Positions 20,967-32,301 of a stretch of DNA of 64,000 nucleotides are shown here, in pieces. The notes under the pieces are model-generated. The model was not told the DNA's origin. It saw only the letters and a list, made by a program, of their open reading frames with translations, and ran no database searches. Source of the stretch: Symbiodinium sp. CCMP2592 (taxonomy: Eukaryota > Sar > Dinophyceae > Suessiales > Symbiodiniaceae). Within the stretch, counting starts at the first letter, position 1; each line of letters begins with the position of its first letter. Where the stretch lies: NCBI GenBank assembly GCA_905221615.1, contig CAJNDT010005523.1, positions 1 through 64,000 of the forward strand, in the 5' to 3' direction. A program made the position numbers and the translations under genes.

Positions 20967-21938
20967 GTAGTGGTAGTGGTACTCGCAACAGTCGCGGGAT
21001 TGAGTTTGGGGTAGCCCCTGAAGATCTGAGCACCGGAGATGGGATACAAGGCCTCTCATGTTTCATAACATCCTTAAGATCGAACCTTAAACCCTAAACC
21101 CTACATCCTGAACCCTGTTCTGTGAGCCTCAACCGGGCTAGCGGAGTCCATCGTCCATCTCGAGGTGGATCTGTTGAAGTGCACCTCTCCGGCACCAGGA
21201 AGATGATAACCCCTAGGCCCTAAATCACTCCTCAGAGATCGAATCCCTGATGCATGTATCTCCTAAGAGTCTGACGTGCTTTGCGTGCCAAGGCATGCAC
21301 GCGGTCATCTCTAGGATTAAGCGGGAAGCAGCCACTTGTCTTCGTATCCCTGTTTATCAACTGCCCCCTCCTCCGTTTCTTAATAGCTGCCTGTCCAGTC
21401 ATAAGTACTGTGAGGACCTGGCCTAATAAGAACTTGCTGATATTTTCAGGTAAAGGGTTTCGGTCCAAGGATTTGTTAGAGCTCGGGTTCAGAATTGGGT
21501 TTTTCGGGTTGAGGCCACTGGCCGCACGGCAGTCTCCTTCTACCTTCGCCCTAGAAACAGTTTAGGGTGTCGGTTAGAACGTGAGACTGCTGATCCTGGA
21601 ACCGTAAACCCTGTACGCTAATCTGTAAACCCGAAAGCAGACTAAGCCCTTGTACCCTGAACCCTAAATGCCAGTTCGGATTGATCCCTAAACCCCAAAC
21701 CCTACACCCTAAACCCTGACTAAACCCAAAACCGATCCTCGCAGCCGCTCTACACTAAATCTCGTAAATTCCTCCCCCCGAACCTGTACAAAAACTGAAA
21801 TCCTTGAACCCCCAATAGTGAATTCCTTAATTCGCTCGAATCCTTTCAATGAAGATACAGCACCCTAATTCCCCCCGGAAGCTTCTTAGAAATCCCAAAA
21901 CCCGGCTCATCTCTAAATCCCGACTCCCCCAAACTCTA

Positions 21939-22058
21939 CTTGGAGGATCAGGTGACTTGGTAAGTAACGTTATAAGTGCCGTACCTGGGGTTATAAGTAA
22001 ACCTAAGTATAGTTACCTTATTTATAACCCCAATTACTAAGTCCCATGATCCTTTAAG
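21939..22058 (+). mobile_element. MITE A copy, 120 bp
   Basis: It begins CTTGGAGGATCAGG and ends CATGATCCTTTAAG, imperfect inverted repeats of about 25 bp. The interior carries GTTATAAG and TATAGTTACCTTATTTATAA. Length and layout match other copies in the window. Confidence 0.8.
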
Positions 22059-22284
22059 CACCCTAAACCCCAACAGATGCCCTATAGAACCCTTTAAGGA
22101 GCCCTTTAAAGTTACCTAAGCCCCAAGACTCCTTTAAGTAAACGCCTACAATCCCCCGAAGCCCCGACTCCCCCGTCGTTTAGACCCCACTTGGAGGATC
22201 ATGGGACTTAGCTAAAAAGGCTCCTTAAAGGGATGTATATAGGGCTCCTTAAAGGGATCTCTAGGGTTTAGGGTTTAGGGTCTA

Positions 22285-22404
22285 CTTGGAGGATCAGGGG
22301 ACTTAGTATATAAGGTTATAAGTCCCCTAATTGGGGTTGTAAGTTATTATAAGTATAGTTACCTTATTTATAACTCTCGTTACTAAGTCCCATGATCCTT
22401 TAAG
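22285..22404 (+). mobile_element. MITE A copy, 120 bp
   Basis: It has the same ends and interior as the copy at 21939 and the same length. A further partial left end of the family lies at 22190, suggesting nested or tandem insertions here. Confidence 0.8.
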
Positions 22405-22592
22405 TACCCTAAACCCTTATAGATCCATTATAGAAGCCTATAAGGAACCCTTGTAGATCCCTTTAAGGAGCCCTTTTAAGGAACCCTCGTTACGAAGTCC
22501 CATGATCCTTTAAGCAATCCCTGAATCCCTCAAGCCCCCGAAAGGCTCCTACTCTTCAGGGGCCTCCTCGGGTTCCTTTAAAGGGATATATG

Positions 22593-22651
22593 TTTAGGGT
22601 TTAGGGTTTAGGGTTTAAGGTTTAGGGTTTAGGGTTTAGGGTTTAGGGTTT
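22593..22651 (+). repeat. Interstitial TTTAGGG array
   Basis: About eight nearly perfect TTTAGGG units in the plus orientation, directly joined to a MITE C copy. Confidence 0.9.
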
Positions 22652-22751
22652 CGAAAAATAGGGGACCCTAAATACTGTATATGACCCTAAATAGTAGGAT
22701 CCTTATAATAAGGATCCCAAAATAAGGAACCCCAGTTTTTGGAAACTCCCA
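22649..22751. mobile_element. MITE C copy (about 103 bp)
   Basis: The left end reads TTTCGAAAAATAGGGGACC and the right end TTTTTGGAAACTCCC. The centre has the palindrome GGATCCTTATAATAAGGATCC-like core described for the family. Non-coding. Confidence 0.7.
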
Positions 22752-24985
22752 TATAAGGGTTCCTCTAAGGGGCAGTATAAGGGATCTATAAGGTTAAGGG
22801 TTGAGGGGACTCCAAGATCCGTTAATTGAGGAGTATACCTTAAACTATAGTAGGAACCGTAAATATGATTTAAGGTATCTATTCCTTAAAATTAAGGGAT
22901 ATTGGTGTCTCTGGCCCCTGAACTGAAGACCCGAAAACCCAAAACAGCCACAGCCCAAAACCCTAAGAACTAAGAACCCTATTCCGACCTTTTAGGGGGC
23001 TTTCCATGGATCCTCAAATCCTATGTGCCAAGCATGTGCAGGACACATGGGGTCTAGGGCATTTCTGGAGTTTAGGGCCTAGAGGGTTTTAAGCCTTGAA
23101 GACTAGCGCAGGGGTGTGTTTGGTACTCGTCCATAGGCCGAGCCCTCAGCCTGCAATCCTCAGCGCATTATCCTCTTGAGTAAGCAATGATAATGACAAC
23201 GCGAATGATAATCTACTAACCAACCCTAAACCCTAAACCCGCAATAGTGACAACTCTGCACCATTGTCGGTCCCAGTAATCTCCCACCCTTGCGCCCGCC
23301 CGCCCCCCTACTGTTCAGGGTCCGATAATACTGTGAATCCTGAGCGCCAGCAGCCGAGATATCGGTCGCCGGCGCAGCAGGAGAGGTGCTGCGATGCTGT
23401 TTAAAAGAAGCCCCCTGGTGCCCACTAGGCGCAGAGGTCATGGGGGTTCTAGGTTAAGGGCTTAAGGTGGAGAGTTTGGGGCATGAGCTCTGAGTAAACA
23501 CACAGCTGGAGAGTTGTCTGCCAAGGGCGTTTCGTCAGTTCTCATAAGTCATGAATATAAGTCCCAAAAGCGTGCCTTAGGACTTAGAAGTTTTGGATTG
23601 AGGTTTCGGTTTATTAAGGGAAACGCCATGTCGAGAGCAACCCCACTTGGGTCTGCCGAGTACCAGAGGAGGAGTCAAGTTTGTGCGGCACTTGGTCTCC
23701 AAGGCATGCAGTGCCCATACCCCTTCCGCTGAGCTCAAAATGTCTGCCGGTGCCAGACTTTGGCCATTGGTGTATGGTGTGGACAGTGGAGGGTGTAAAA
23801 AACGTATGTTAGGTCTCAAGGCTTCTCTGCGAAGCTTTCATCGAAATCTGTAAAACACTACTCTTGCGTTTCTGCATGCGAAGAGCTTCGGTCATGGCGC
23901 CTGCATCATGAGGAATCTCTTTGCTAGTTCTTCAAACTTACTTGGAGGGGCAGGGGACTTACTAAGCCGTTTATGAGAGAGAGAGCGGTCGACTGTGGGG
24001 CCTGGGTTTGGTTTCAGTGCTTTTTATCGGGTTTCAACGTTAATGGCTCCAAAGCAGGAGCTTGTGTTTTGTGTCGCGTAAAGCACATACCACAAAGCAA
24101 GCATCACAAGTGTTTTTCGGAACAGCTTATTCGAGCTGTGCAAAATCGCTCTCCAACAGGCTCCACACCAGTGTGCAGGTCGAGCCTCTTAATCTGGGTT
24201 CTTGAGTAGCAGATCTTACACAGAAAACGCTGTAAATATCGATGAATTCAAGACTCTCTAAAGAACGTCTTAAGGTAGGCTACATAAGCTCGACAGTTTC
24301 TCTATGCAGCTCTGATAATCGGGCCTTTAAGACTCTGGACTGTCTACCCAAAGCAAGCTTAGCCAACACCGCTGTTGGTAACAGTGTTTGAAACACCAAT
24401 GTAGAGATTCAGCCTAATTAGCTGTCGAATTGCATTGGCATAGGGTTAACGAAATGTGGATGCACATAAGGGCCCTTGTTTTTGCGCGGTGAAGCAAAGT
24501 AAAGATGTGAGCGGGTTCAGCCTATGTACCTGTATAAAAGACTACCAAAGACAAACTGTAATCGATGAAGATCTGGCTGCTGTCCTAGACTGGAATCCTA
24601 CTTGTGTTGATGCTTATCCGATTCTGGCTTCTTCCGATACCCTTGTTCATAAGGTACCCCGTACCCCTTCGAAATAGCCAGTATTTGGATCAAAATCATT
24701 TGGATTAGTGAAAAATGCTGCACTGGATACCGGGTCGGTTCCAAGCCATAACGGATCGTCCTCCTATAGTTCCTCAAACCGGTTTGGTCCAGGCGTAGCA
24801 CACTCTCCATCCCTACACATAGCCTTACAAGAGATTTTGTATAGTTGAAATACTAAACACAAACATCTTGTGGTTTCACTCGATGAGCCTGGACGTACCA
24901 GCCGCACGCTGCTGCAGTGCGTTTATCTCTGTATACACAACAGAGAAACACACGGGCCCGATTTCTGTTGCGCTTAAGCGACCCA

Positions 24986-25249
24986 CATGTTTACAAACAA
25001 CCCGCAAGTTTATAAACAAGGCCCGGTATTTATAAACAACCCGTGAAAGTGTTCATAGAAGGACAAGCAGAAATCACCGCAAATACCAGTGTTTATTGAT
25101 TTCAATTTATCCAACCAGGTCTTGGGGTATCTCACATTAACTCCACACTTTCCTCCATTAAGAAAAAGTTTTGTGACCAGCACTTACGACTTGAGGGTTG
25201 GCGTCAATTGGGAATGGCTGCGCGCGTCTCGGGCGGATGGTGGATTGGG

Positions 25250-25316
<67 letters not shown>

Positions 25317-25440
25317 GGCAGGTGTTGGATGTTGGCCGCATCGTACCAAGACCTCTGGCGCCCCCCCCCCCTACCTCGAGCGAAGCGTTTGTTTATAAAC
25401 AGTGCCTGTGTTTATAAACAGCCGCCGTGTTTATAAACAC
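24986..25440. repeat. Repeated palindrome GTTTATAAAC around a poly-G tract
   Basis: The perfect 10-bp palindrome GTTTATAAAC or close variants occurs about three times before the G run (near 24989, 25008, 25027) and three times after it (25391, 25410, 25428). Spacing within each cluster is about 19-20 bp. Confidence 0.75.
25251..25315. repeat. 65-base G homopolymer
   Basis: An uninterrupted run of G, producing poly-Gly and poly-Pro artefact frames. It could form G-quadruplexes, or its length may be a sequencing or assembly error. Confidence 0.9.
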
Positions 25441-25659
25441 AGTAAAGGAAAACGAAAACAAATTTAACAAACCAACACACCACGACAAGAATCCATGACA
25501 AGAATCCTTGACAAGGCGATACAGACATAAATCAAGTCAACAAAGATGCATGAACAGAAGGTTAAGAGCAGCAAGTAAGCATCACGAGCCCGATCCAAAG
25601 GCCTACGTAACTTCAAAAACTCCTTATACACAAACGCACGCCCCAGGATCGACCCTTCT

Positions 25660-25750
25660 GTTATAAGAGGGGTTATAACTGGGGTAACTCTATTTAGGAC
25701 ACTTGTAACTCTACTTATAACCTACTTACTAAGTCTCCTGCCCCTCCAAG
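25660..25750. mobile_element. MITE A partial copy
   Basis: It has the interior GTTATAACTGGGGTAACTC and the right end TTACTAAGTCTCCTG with CCTCCAAG, but no matching left end. Confidence 0.55.
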
Positions 25751-26189
25751 TGCATTCCACCCTAAAGCCTCGACCAGCCCAAACCCTCGGGAACCCAATA
25801 AGCTCTGAAGCCTGCAGCGGTGTTTTGGCCGTTTAGGCTTTAGGGTTTAGGGGTTTAGAGGTTTAGGGTTTAGGGGCCCTTAACGCAAAACCCTAAACCT
25901 GACAAAAACGGTGGGTATGCACCCCAGGCCCCTAGACACTTAAACGCCGCAACTGTGATTGAAAAGGCCACACCTTTAACTATGGTACGAACTGAGGGTC
26001 TGACCGAAGTCTCAGCAATTTAGGGTTTATGGTTTAGGGTTTGGGGTTCAGTGTTTCGGGTTTAGGGTTTATTGGTTAGGTGTTTGGGGTTTAGAGGGTT
26101 AGGTTGTCATGTTTAGGCTTCAGGGTTTAGTTAACACGGCATTGCGCCCATGACGCACGCCCCCATGCCCTTCGTTCTTGTTTGGAAGG

Positions 26190-26246
26190 ACACACATGCC
26201 CTAAACCCTAAACCCTAAACCCTAAACCCTAAACCCTAAACCCGTA
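26190..26246 (-). repeat. Interstitial CCCTAAA array
   Basis: About seven perfect CCCTAAA units lie upstream of the membrane-protein gene, in the opposite orientation to the array at 22593. Confidence 0.9.
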
Positions 26247-26604
26247 GGACTTTAAATCCTAACCAAATCGCTCAACTTCAAATTGGGAGGTGTTCTCTTT
26301 CGGTGTGGTGCTGCTGGAGCTGCTGACCGCCTTGGGCTGAGCAGAAGGGCCAGGTTTGTCGGTGGTGGCTGTTCATGTTGTAGTGATATTCTACCAGCCA
26401 TATTAGATTATGTTTTACTATATCATGCTAAATTATGCCATTTGGCATTTAGGCAGGGTTGTTGCAAGACGCATGGCAGGAAGTTGCTGCAAGCCATGAG
26501 CGCCTTAAGAGAGTTTGGGCTGCTTCACTTGGAATGTCAGTGTGCGGCCATTTCCAGCTGCATATCGGTCGTGGTTGTTGGACAGACTCACTCAGCCCAG
26601 CAAC

Positions 26605-27330
26605 ATGCCGAGCGTGCCCGCCGACAGAGGGTACGTGGACTGCGCGTTGGCCAAGTTGCGTGAGGAGCTTGCTAGCGAGATCCAGAGGTTGGATGCGCGA
26701 TTGAACTCGGTGGTTCCATCCAACAATAACACAGTCGATGTCGAGCTTGTCGATCTGCAGTCAGTGGACCTCGCGAACTCCGCCGAAATCAACAAATCCC
26801 CTCGGAGCACGAACGCCAAGAAGGATCCGATTGCAGACGCCGTGGACATCACGGCTTCGGGCAGCGCCACGATGTTCGGGTTCGGGCGACAGGAAGATGC
26901 AGTGAAGGGGGCTGTCGGCGCCAAAGCAGGCGAGACACGTGCGACGGAACTGCAAAGTTCTGGTGAAGTCAACATGGTCTGCTTCGATCGGAAGAGTGCC
27001 TGGAGCTTACCCCTGGTTTTGACTTGGCAGTCCATCTCCGACGGCATCTTCTCAATCTTGCTGCTGCTCCTGAACGCCGCGATGCAGATCCTCTTCACCA
27101 GCATCCTCCTTTCGCCTTCCTTCCTCGGCAACGGCTTCGATGAGCAAGTCGAAGGGGCTCGGATCTGGCGCCGGAGCTCTGCGCACGATGCGAAGAACAT
27201 GGACCTGGCACAGAGGAGCCTGGCTACGCGCGTCTGCCACGAAGACGACTCCCTGATCTTCTCCACGGGTCAGGCTGCGCTGGTGGGCGAGATCAACAGC
27301 TTCCTGGGCCTCAGCACGCTGCAGTTCGAG
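26605..27330 (+). CDS. First exon of the membrane protein
   Basis: ATG at 26605 opens MPSVPADRGYVDCALAKLRE followed by a short coiled coil (LASEIQRLDARLN), a polar linker, then WSLPLVLTWQSISDG and a hydrophobic stretch IFSILLLLLNAAMQILF. The end reads LISSFLG-like residues (EINSFLGLSTLQFE). A CAG four bases before the ATG could accept a trans-spliced leader. The open frame extends upstream but that part is low quality. Confidence 0.65.
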
Positions 27331-29913
27331 GATCAGGGGGACTTAGTAACCTTAAAGGGCTCCTTAAAGGGTTCTATAGGGGATCTGTTGGGGTTGAGGG
27401 CGCTGAAAGGATCATGGGACTTAGTAACTTTGATTATAAATAAGGTAACTATACTGATAATTACTTATAACCCCATTCAGGGGACGTATTACCTTACTTA
27501 CTAAGTCTCCTGATCCTCCAAGCAGTCCGAGGACTCCACTTTCGAGCCTGGGGTTCTGCTGGCAGTGCTTTGCATCTTGCTGTGGAACTTGTGCATCTAC
27601 CGCGAGTTCCGCAGCATCTGGTTCGTTTTGCAGGGCGTCTTCCTAAGTTCAGGAGCTTCAGAACGGCCTCTTTCTGGCCGACGTGCCGCAGCCATGGCCT
27701 TCGTGTGTTTAGGCCGCGCAGCCATTGGTGGTTCACTGCTCGTGGCAGGCAGCCTCTGGTTGGCCGGCACGACGTCCATCACCGAACTCATGTTGAACTC
27801 AGTGGCGCTCGAGGCCGTGTTGCACGTGGACGAGTTCATCTTCTCCGGGCTTCTGCCGACCAGGCTGCAGCAGCAGATTCAGGAGCTCCCTCCCGTGCAG
27901 GTGAGGCGCGCACGCCGCTGTCACCGTGCTGAGAACCTGGTGCTTGCATCCCTCTTGGCTGCATCGCTGCTGCTGCCTTACGCGCTCCTGCTGCGGCCCT
28001 TGTCGCAGCAGGCCGGGTCAGGACACAAGCATGGGAAACTATATAACGCGAAATCATCATGACGGGGTTTATGTGGGAGCCACTTGCACAGCTCTTCGGA
28101 CGACTGGTTTCATCATGTTTCCTCAATAGTCTTTGGCGGTCGCCCAGTCCTTCGTCATGTCCGATCTAGGGTCGGCCAACCTCTTTGCCCTTGGCACCAG
28201 GAACCGAGCGGTGCTCATCCTGCTTGAGTGCTGGTGCTGCTAGTGTATCTAGTGTCTTGAGACGCCCGAAAATGCATGTGTCTTGGGTGGTTTCTTCTCC
28301 GGAGAAGCTCTGCCTTACCCTTACCCCTACACCCTAAGCCCTGTGTTCTCCCGAACTTACCCCCTCAACCAGCTTGGCATTCCAACTAACCTTTGGGCAG
28401 ACGGAAAAGAGGGTTCAAACAAAAAAACCCAGTTTTCTTGAGATCTCCCGACCGCGGTGCAGATGCTGCTCGCGAAGCGGGAGCTCTGCTTCGGCGACTT
28501 GGACTTCGTCACCTCCGTCAACGACGGCCTGTCCCTGGGGTCTCTGGTCTTTGAGAAGTCTTCTATGATGTGCTGCATATGATGTTGTATGTTACTACCT
28601 TTTTTTTCTATAAGCAACTTCTTAATGAAGTATTATATACTGATTTAGTATGGGACTTGTTTCTGACATGAGGGAAGGCTTACCCTGGGTCTTGCGAAGC
28701 ATAATTATGCCTTCTTAAGATGAGGGACGGAGTGCTGTGTATGGCACCTGTCAAACAGATGCCATGATCTACATGAAGGTGCAGAACCAACGTCACTGAG
28801 TTCAAGTCTCTTATGAAGCGCGCAGTTGTGCTTCAAGGGGCTCCGGAATAGCTAAGGTTCGTTACACGTAAAATGGAGGACCAGGCCAACCAAACCATCA
28901 GTGAGATTGTGGCGGTGGACTTGGCCTTCCGGAACAAATCTGATCCTGACAGGGAGCGTCTTGTGTGGTTGTCGCAGGACAGATGCTTTTTGAGCTCTCT
29001 TCTGATGGTCAAGTCTTAGAGTTTGGTTGCCTACAAGAGGGCCTTGGGCTCGCTAGGAGGAGCCTCAATATCAAACTGAAAAATCTCAGCGCCATTGTGC
29101 TTCGTACTTGCAGGGTCTGGGAACGCCTTAGCCAACCAGGGCACTGTTGGCAGGTCCCTTGTATGATTCCTTTGTGGGGCAGCCCGAAAGAAGCCACTCT
29201 GGATGAGTTCGCAAGGGAGACTTCCTCCTGTTACTCGGCGGATGATGATGCCGACTACTCATCAGGCCTACTTCTCCCGGCCTTTCTGCGGATGGCAGCA
29301 TTCCAGCTCGAACAAGAGAACGTGACGAGCTGTCAGGACATGGAGCAGTTCTGTGACACGGTGACAGAGGCGGGGACTCTGCTGCGTATGGCGTGCCCGA
29401 GAGTATGTGGCTGCACGGATCCCCTGGCGTCGCCTCTGCTGCGCGTGAAGAGGTGGGGCTGCTTCCAAGTCTGCATCCAGGACAATCCCATAACATGAAC
29501 CCGAAACCTTAAACCCTAAACCTTAAACCCTAAACACTAAACCTCAAACCCTAAACACTAAGCCTTAAACCCCAAACACTAAACCTTGAACCCTAAACCC
29601 TAAACCGTTGCCAGGAGGCCTATGGCTTCAGCCTGAACCCGGGTAACCCGCACTACTACGTGCCCCCGAGCTCCCCGCTGGCCTGCCGGGACGCAGCACC
29701 CGGACCCGGCTGGGTGAAGTTCTGGGATGCTGGGCCGCTGTTCAAAGGAATGTAGCATCGGCATATGTATGTGTACATATGTAATGCATACATACATACA
29801 TACATACATACATACGTGCATCTATCTGTCTATAACTGTATGTATTTATGCACGTATGTACGTATGTATGTATGCATGCATGCATCTATGTTGTATGTAT
29901 GTATGTATGTATG

Positions 29914-29944
<31 letters not shown>

Positions 29945-30821
29945 TTATGTATGTAATTTTGTATGTATGTATGTATGTATGCATGCATGCATGTATGCAG
30001 TATGTATGTACTCATTCATGTATACATGTATGCTTGCATAGGTGTTTGCATGTACGCTTGCATACATGTTCGCATGTATGCATGTACGCATGTATGAATG
30101 TATGAATGTGTGGATGTATGGATGTATGCATGCATGTATGTCTGCGTATGTATATACATATGTGCTGGATGCTACCCGATACGGAGCCAGAAAGATCACG
30201 TTGAACGCCGTCCCAACTGTGGTTCAGGATGGGTACTTGGAAGCTGCTTCGATCTATGGGGGCTTCGACTACACTGGCCGCGCTGGCCTCAATCCGGGGC
30301 TGGAGCTTTTCATCGGCTGGGTGAATTGGGCGAAGGTCGCCGGCTGCCCGGCTTTGCTGGCCAATCCTGTAGATGTGTTTAACATCGAGTGGTGCAGGGG
30401 AAATCCAGCTCTTTTCCGGCCTTTGGCCTGGTTTTGTCCAGAGACCTGTGGCTGTTCTTCTTCGGGCAATCTCGAACGAGATCGCTTCTGTTTTGGCTAC
30501 GACCACTGCCCTGTGCATGTAGCGCCGAACGACACCGTAGCATTTTGGGGGATGGCTGGCAAGTACGACTTTACCAAAATCTTGGTCGTGCATTGACCGC
30601 TCAGCAGCCCCTGGCGTGTCCCCAAACCGCCCTAATCTGCATTGACTTGCATTTTCCAGGGGGCGATTCCGCAACCTTAGCGCTCCTGAAGGAGGTGCTG
30701 ATTTCAAAGGACTTTCTGTCGCTGTTGGTGTCTGCGAGGGGCTACTCCCCGGAGGCGCCGGCGCGAGGTGCACTGGCCGCGTGTTTTGACCACCACGGAG
30801 ATGCCGCTGCCAGAAGATGAC
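26605..30821 (+). CDS. Multi-pass membrane protein with cysteine-rich C-terminal modules, seven exon-like segments
   Basis: A gene of unknown function typical in style of dinoflagellate membrane proteins. Segments: 26605-27330 (ATG, coiled coil, first membrane segment), 27532-28010 (three more membrane segments), 28451-28560, 29114-29480 (ShKT-like cysteines), 29611-29753, 30228-30510 (second cysteine module) and 30661-30821 (stop). CP-x-x-CGC motifs recall ShKT or related extracellular folds, so the C-terminal part is probably lumenal or outside. The first intron is made of a MITE A copy; another intron holds an ATGT microsatellite. Frames across the later introns were not proven. It could be two genes. 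Confidence 0.55.
27331..27531 (+). mobile_element. MITE A copy that forms an intron
   Basis: The intron starts GATCAGGGGGACTTAGTAAC and its right end is CTGATCCTCCAAG, the ends of the MITE A family. CAGTTCGAGGA before it and CAGTCCGAGGA after it look like a duplicated target site with one difference. Removing 201 bp joins LSTLQFE to DSTFEPG in frame. It is longer than 120-bp copies because of an inner insertion rich in CCTTAAAGGG words. Confidence 0.7.
27532..28010 (+). CDS. Second exon of the membrane protein
   Basis: It encodes three hydrophobic segments: VLLAVLCILLWNLCIY, AFVCLGRAAIGGSLLVAGSL and LVLASLLAASLLLPYALLL, with the extramembrane region HVDEFIFSGLLPTRLQQQI between the last two. 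The frame matches the first exon. The donor is near 28010, where CAGCAGG is followed by GCC. Confidence 0.65.
28451..28560 (+). CDS. Short exon of the membrane protein
   Basis: Frame TAVQMLLAKRELCFGDLDFV then TSVNDGLSLGSLVFEKS. Polar, and directly follows the last membrane segment in the gene order. Borders approximate. Confidence 0.5.
29114..29480 (+). CDS. Exon with ShKT-like cysteines
   Basis: After a CAG acceptor the frame gives WERLSQPGHCWQVPC and a Ser/Asp-rich stretch, then ENVTSCQDMEQFCDTVTEAG and LLRMACPRVCGCTDP. The C-(5)-C ... CP-x-x-CGC spacing resembles ShKT-type modules. CCCTAAA repeats follow from 29505. Confidence 0.55.
29611..29753 (+). CDS. Exon of the cysteine-rich part
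   Basis: Frame QEAYGFSLNPGNPHYYVPP, SSPLACRDAAPGPGWVKFW and DAGPLFKGM. Pro/Gly/aromatic-rich extracellular-type composition. It lies between CCCTAAA repeats and an ATGT microsatellite. Confidence 0.5.
29772..30165. repeat. (ATGT)n microsatellite with interruptions
   Basis: About 390 bp of ATGT/ATGC units inside an intron of the membrane-protein gene. It gives artefact frames rich in Met/Tyr/Val/Cys on plus and Ile/His/Thr on minus. Confidence 0.95.
30228..30510 (+). CDS. Exon with second cysteine module
   Basis: After GGTTCAG the frame reads DGYLEAASIYGGFDYTGRAG, LNPGLELFIGWVNWAKVAG, then PVDVFNIEWCRGNPALF and LAWFCPETCGCSSS. The CPETCGC end repeats the pattern of the exon at 29114. The frame beyond about 30510 is probably intron. 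Confidence 0.55.
30661..30821 (+). CDS. Probable terminal exon
   Basis: Follows TTGCATTTTCCAG and reads GDSATLALLKEVLISKDFL, SLLVSARGYSPEAPARGALA and ACFDHHGDAAARR with a stop. Assignment to the upstream gene is by proximity only. Confidence 0.4.
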
Positions 30822-32301
30822 CTTGCGAATGTACGACGCACTGCCCGGTACACTGAAAGTACTGCCACTACGGCGACCAGTCCTACAAGACGACTGCTAC
30901 AAATAACACTATTACTAGTACGGGCACAGGACGAGTACACGCAGTAATTAGCATGCATTAGCCGTGGTTGTGTTCGTCGTCGACCAGCAGCACCGAAGCA
31001 AGCACCACAATCACTGATGGGTAATCCACCAGCACCGCAAGCACAGCCGGAACCCCCAGCACGACTTTCACCAGCTGCAGCAGCACCAGCACTGCTGTTC
31101 TCACAACCACCATCTACATCACCATCACCACCACCACTATCATCATCACCATCATCATCATCACCACCGCCACCACTTGCAGCATCATCCTCTTCGTCGT
31201 CATCATCACCATCATCATCATTATCATCATAGCTCCAGCAGTGGTACGTTCTTTACACAACAAGTAGAAATCTGCTACCCAGCCCTCTTCCAAGTCCTTT
31301 GTGCTTTGTGGGAGTGGCCATGCTGAGGGCCGATATGCCTGCTGGCAAGAGGTCGGGGACAAGGCCGATTTGGCGGAGGGCTTGGGGTTTAGGGATTCAG
31401 GGTTTAGGGCTAGAGGGCTTTATGGGGTTTAGGGTTTAGGGTCTAGGGTTTGGGGCTTACGGTTTAGGGTTTAAGGTTTGGGGATTTAAAGTCCAGGGGT
31501 CGTTTTTCGAGGACTCGGATCCTTTTCTGCAGTGCTTCAAGGGCGTCGCTGTGGTAGTGAAAAAGGGAGTATCTGAGGTATCTAAGGTCTAAGTGCTCTG
31601 CGCGGTACATCGATGGACCCACAAAGTATTCAGCTGGTAGACAAGTAGGGTTCCAGCCTTTTTGGCATCCCTGCAATTTCGGGAATGGCTTTTCCCGTGC
31701 TTTGGCAGAGAGCTTTCTCCAAAACACTGGTGCTGCAACGCTGTATGGCTACCTTTGCTGTTGGTTCAGGCATCCTTTCCCCGAAGTGCCACACCCTAGA
31801 CACCCATCCCTACCCTGAGCCCTCAGCCGTAGTCCATAGTAACTCGTTTCGAAGCACCAAAATCTTCATCTCCAAAATCAAGACCCCCCGAATCCTGGCC
31901 GTGGCTCGAGAAAGGCGGAGGCTTGCATCCAAGTTGTCAGCAAATGTGGGGTCTGAATAACCTATGTCACTACATGACAATAATATACCCCCAAACCCTA
32001 TTCCTAATCATCAACCCCTTATATTGAGATTCAGGCGAAGCTTTCAGCCTGGTTCGGACAGGAGCTTTGCTATTCCGTCGCTGACCATGGGCTTAGGGTT
32101 TGGGGGGTTTAGCGTTTAGGGTTTAGGGTTTAGGGTTAGGGCTTAGGGTATGGGGGGTCTTAGTCTTAGGGCTTAGGGTCTGACCGATGGCGTCCCAGTA
32201 TGGCTACCATGAGCTCCGTAGCTTAAGAAGCAGCAAGCCACTGCTCTGGTATCCGACACCAATATGCCGTTCCAAAATCCTTTAATTACCTAATGAAATA
32301 T

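Larger units (their letters stand above)
21060..26600. other. Gene-poor strand-switch region
   Basis: No convincing exon is seen on either strand. It contains telomere-like words, MITE A and C copies (listed separately), a 65-base G run, repeated GTTTATAAAC palindromes and several short frames without recognisable content. Genes to the left read minus and genes to the right read plus, so this is a divergent strand switch where shared upstream regulation could lie; I see no defined promoter. Confidence 0.5.

Noticed and set aside
22593-22651. True chromosome end
   Set aside because: The TTTAGGG run is short, internal and followed by unrelated sequence.
26592-27266. 224-codon minus-strand frame
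   Set aside because: Antisense shadow of the membrane-protein first exon; Ser/Arg-rich without structure.
29727-30199. Met/Tyr/Cys- and His/Ile-rich frames
   Set aside because: ATGT microsatellite artefacts.
30012-30773. 253-codon minus-strand frame
   Set aside because: It lies opposite plus-strand exons with better composition and conserved-looking cysteines, and its end is microsatellite.
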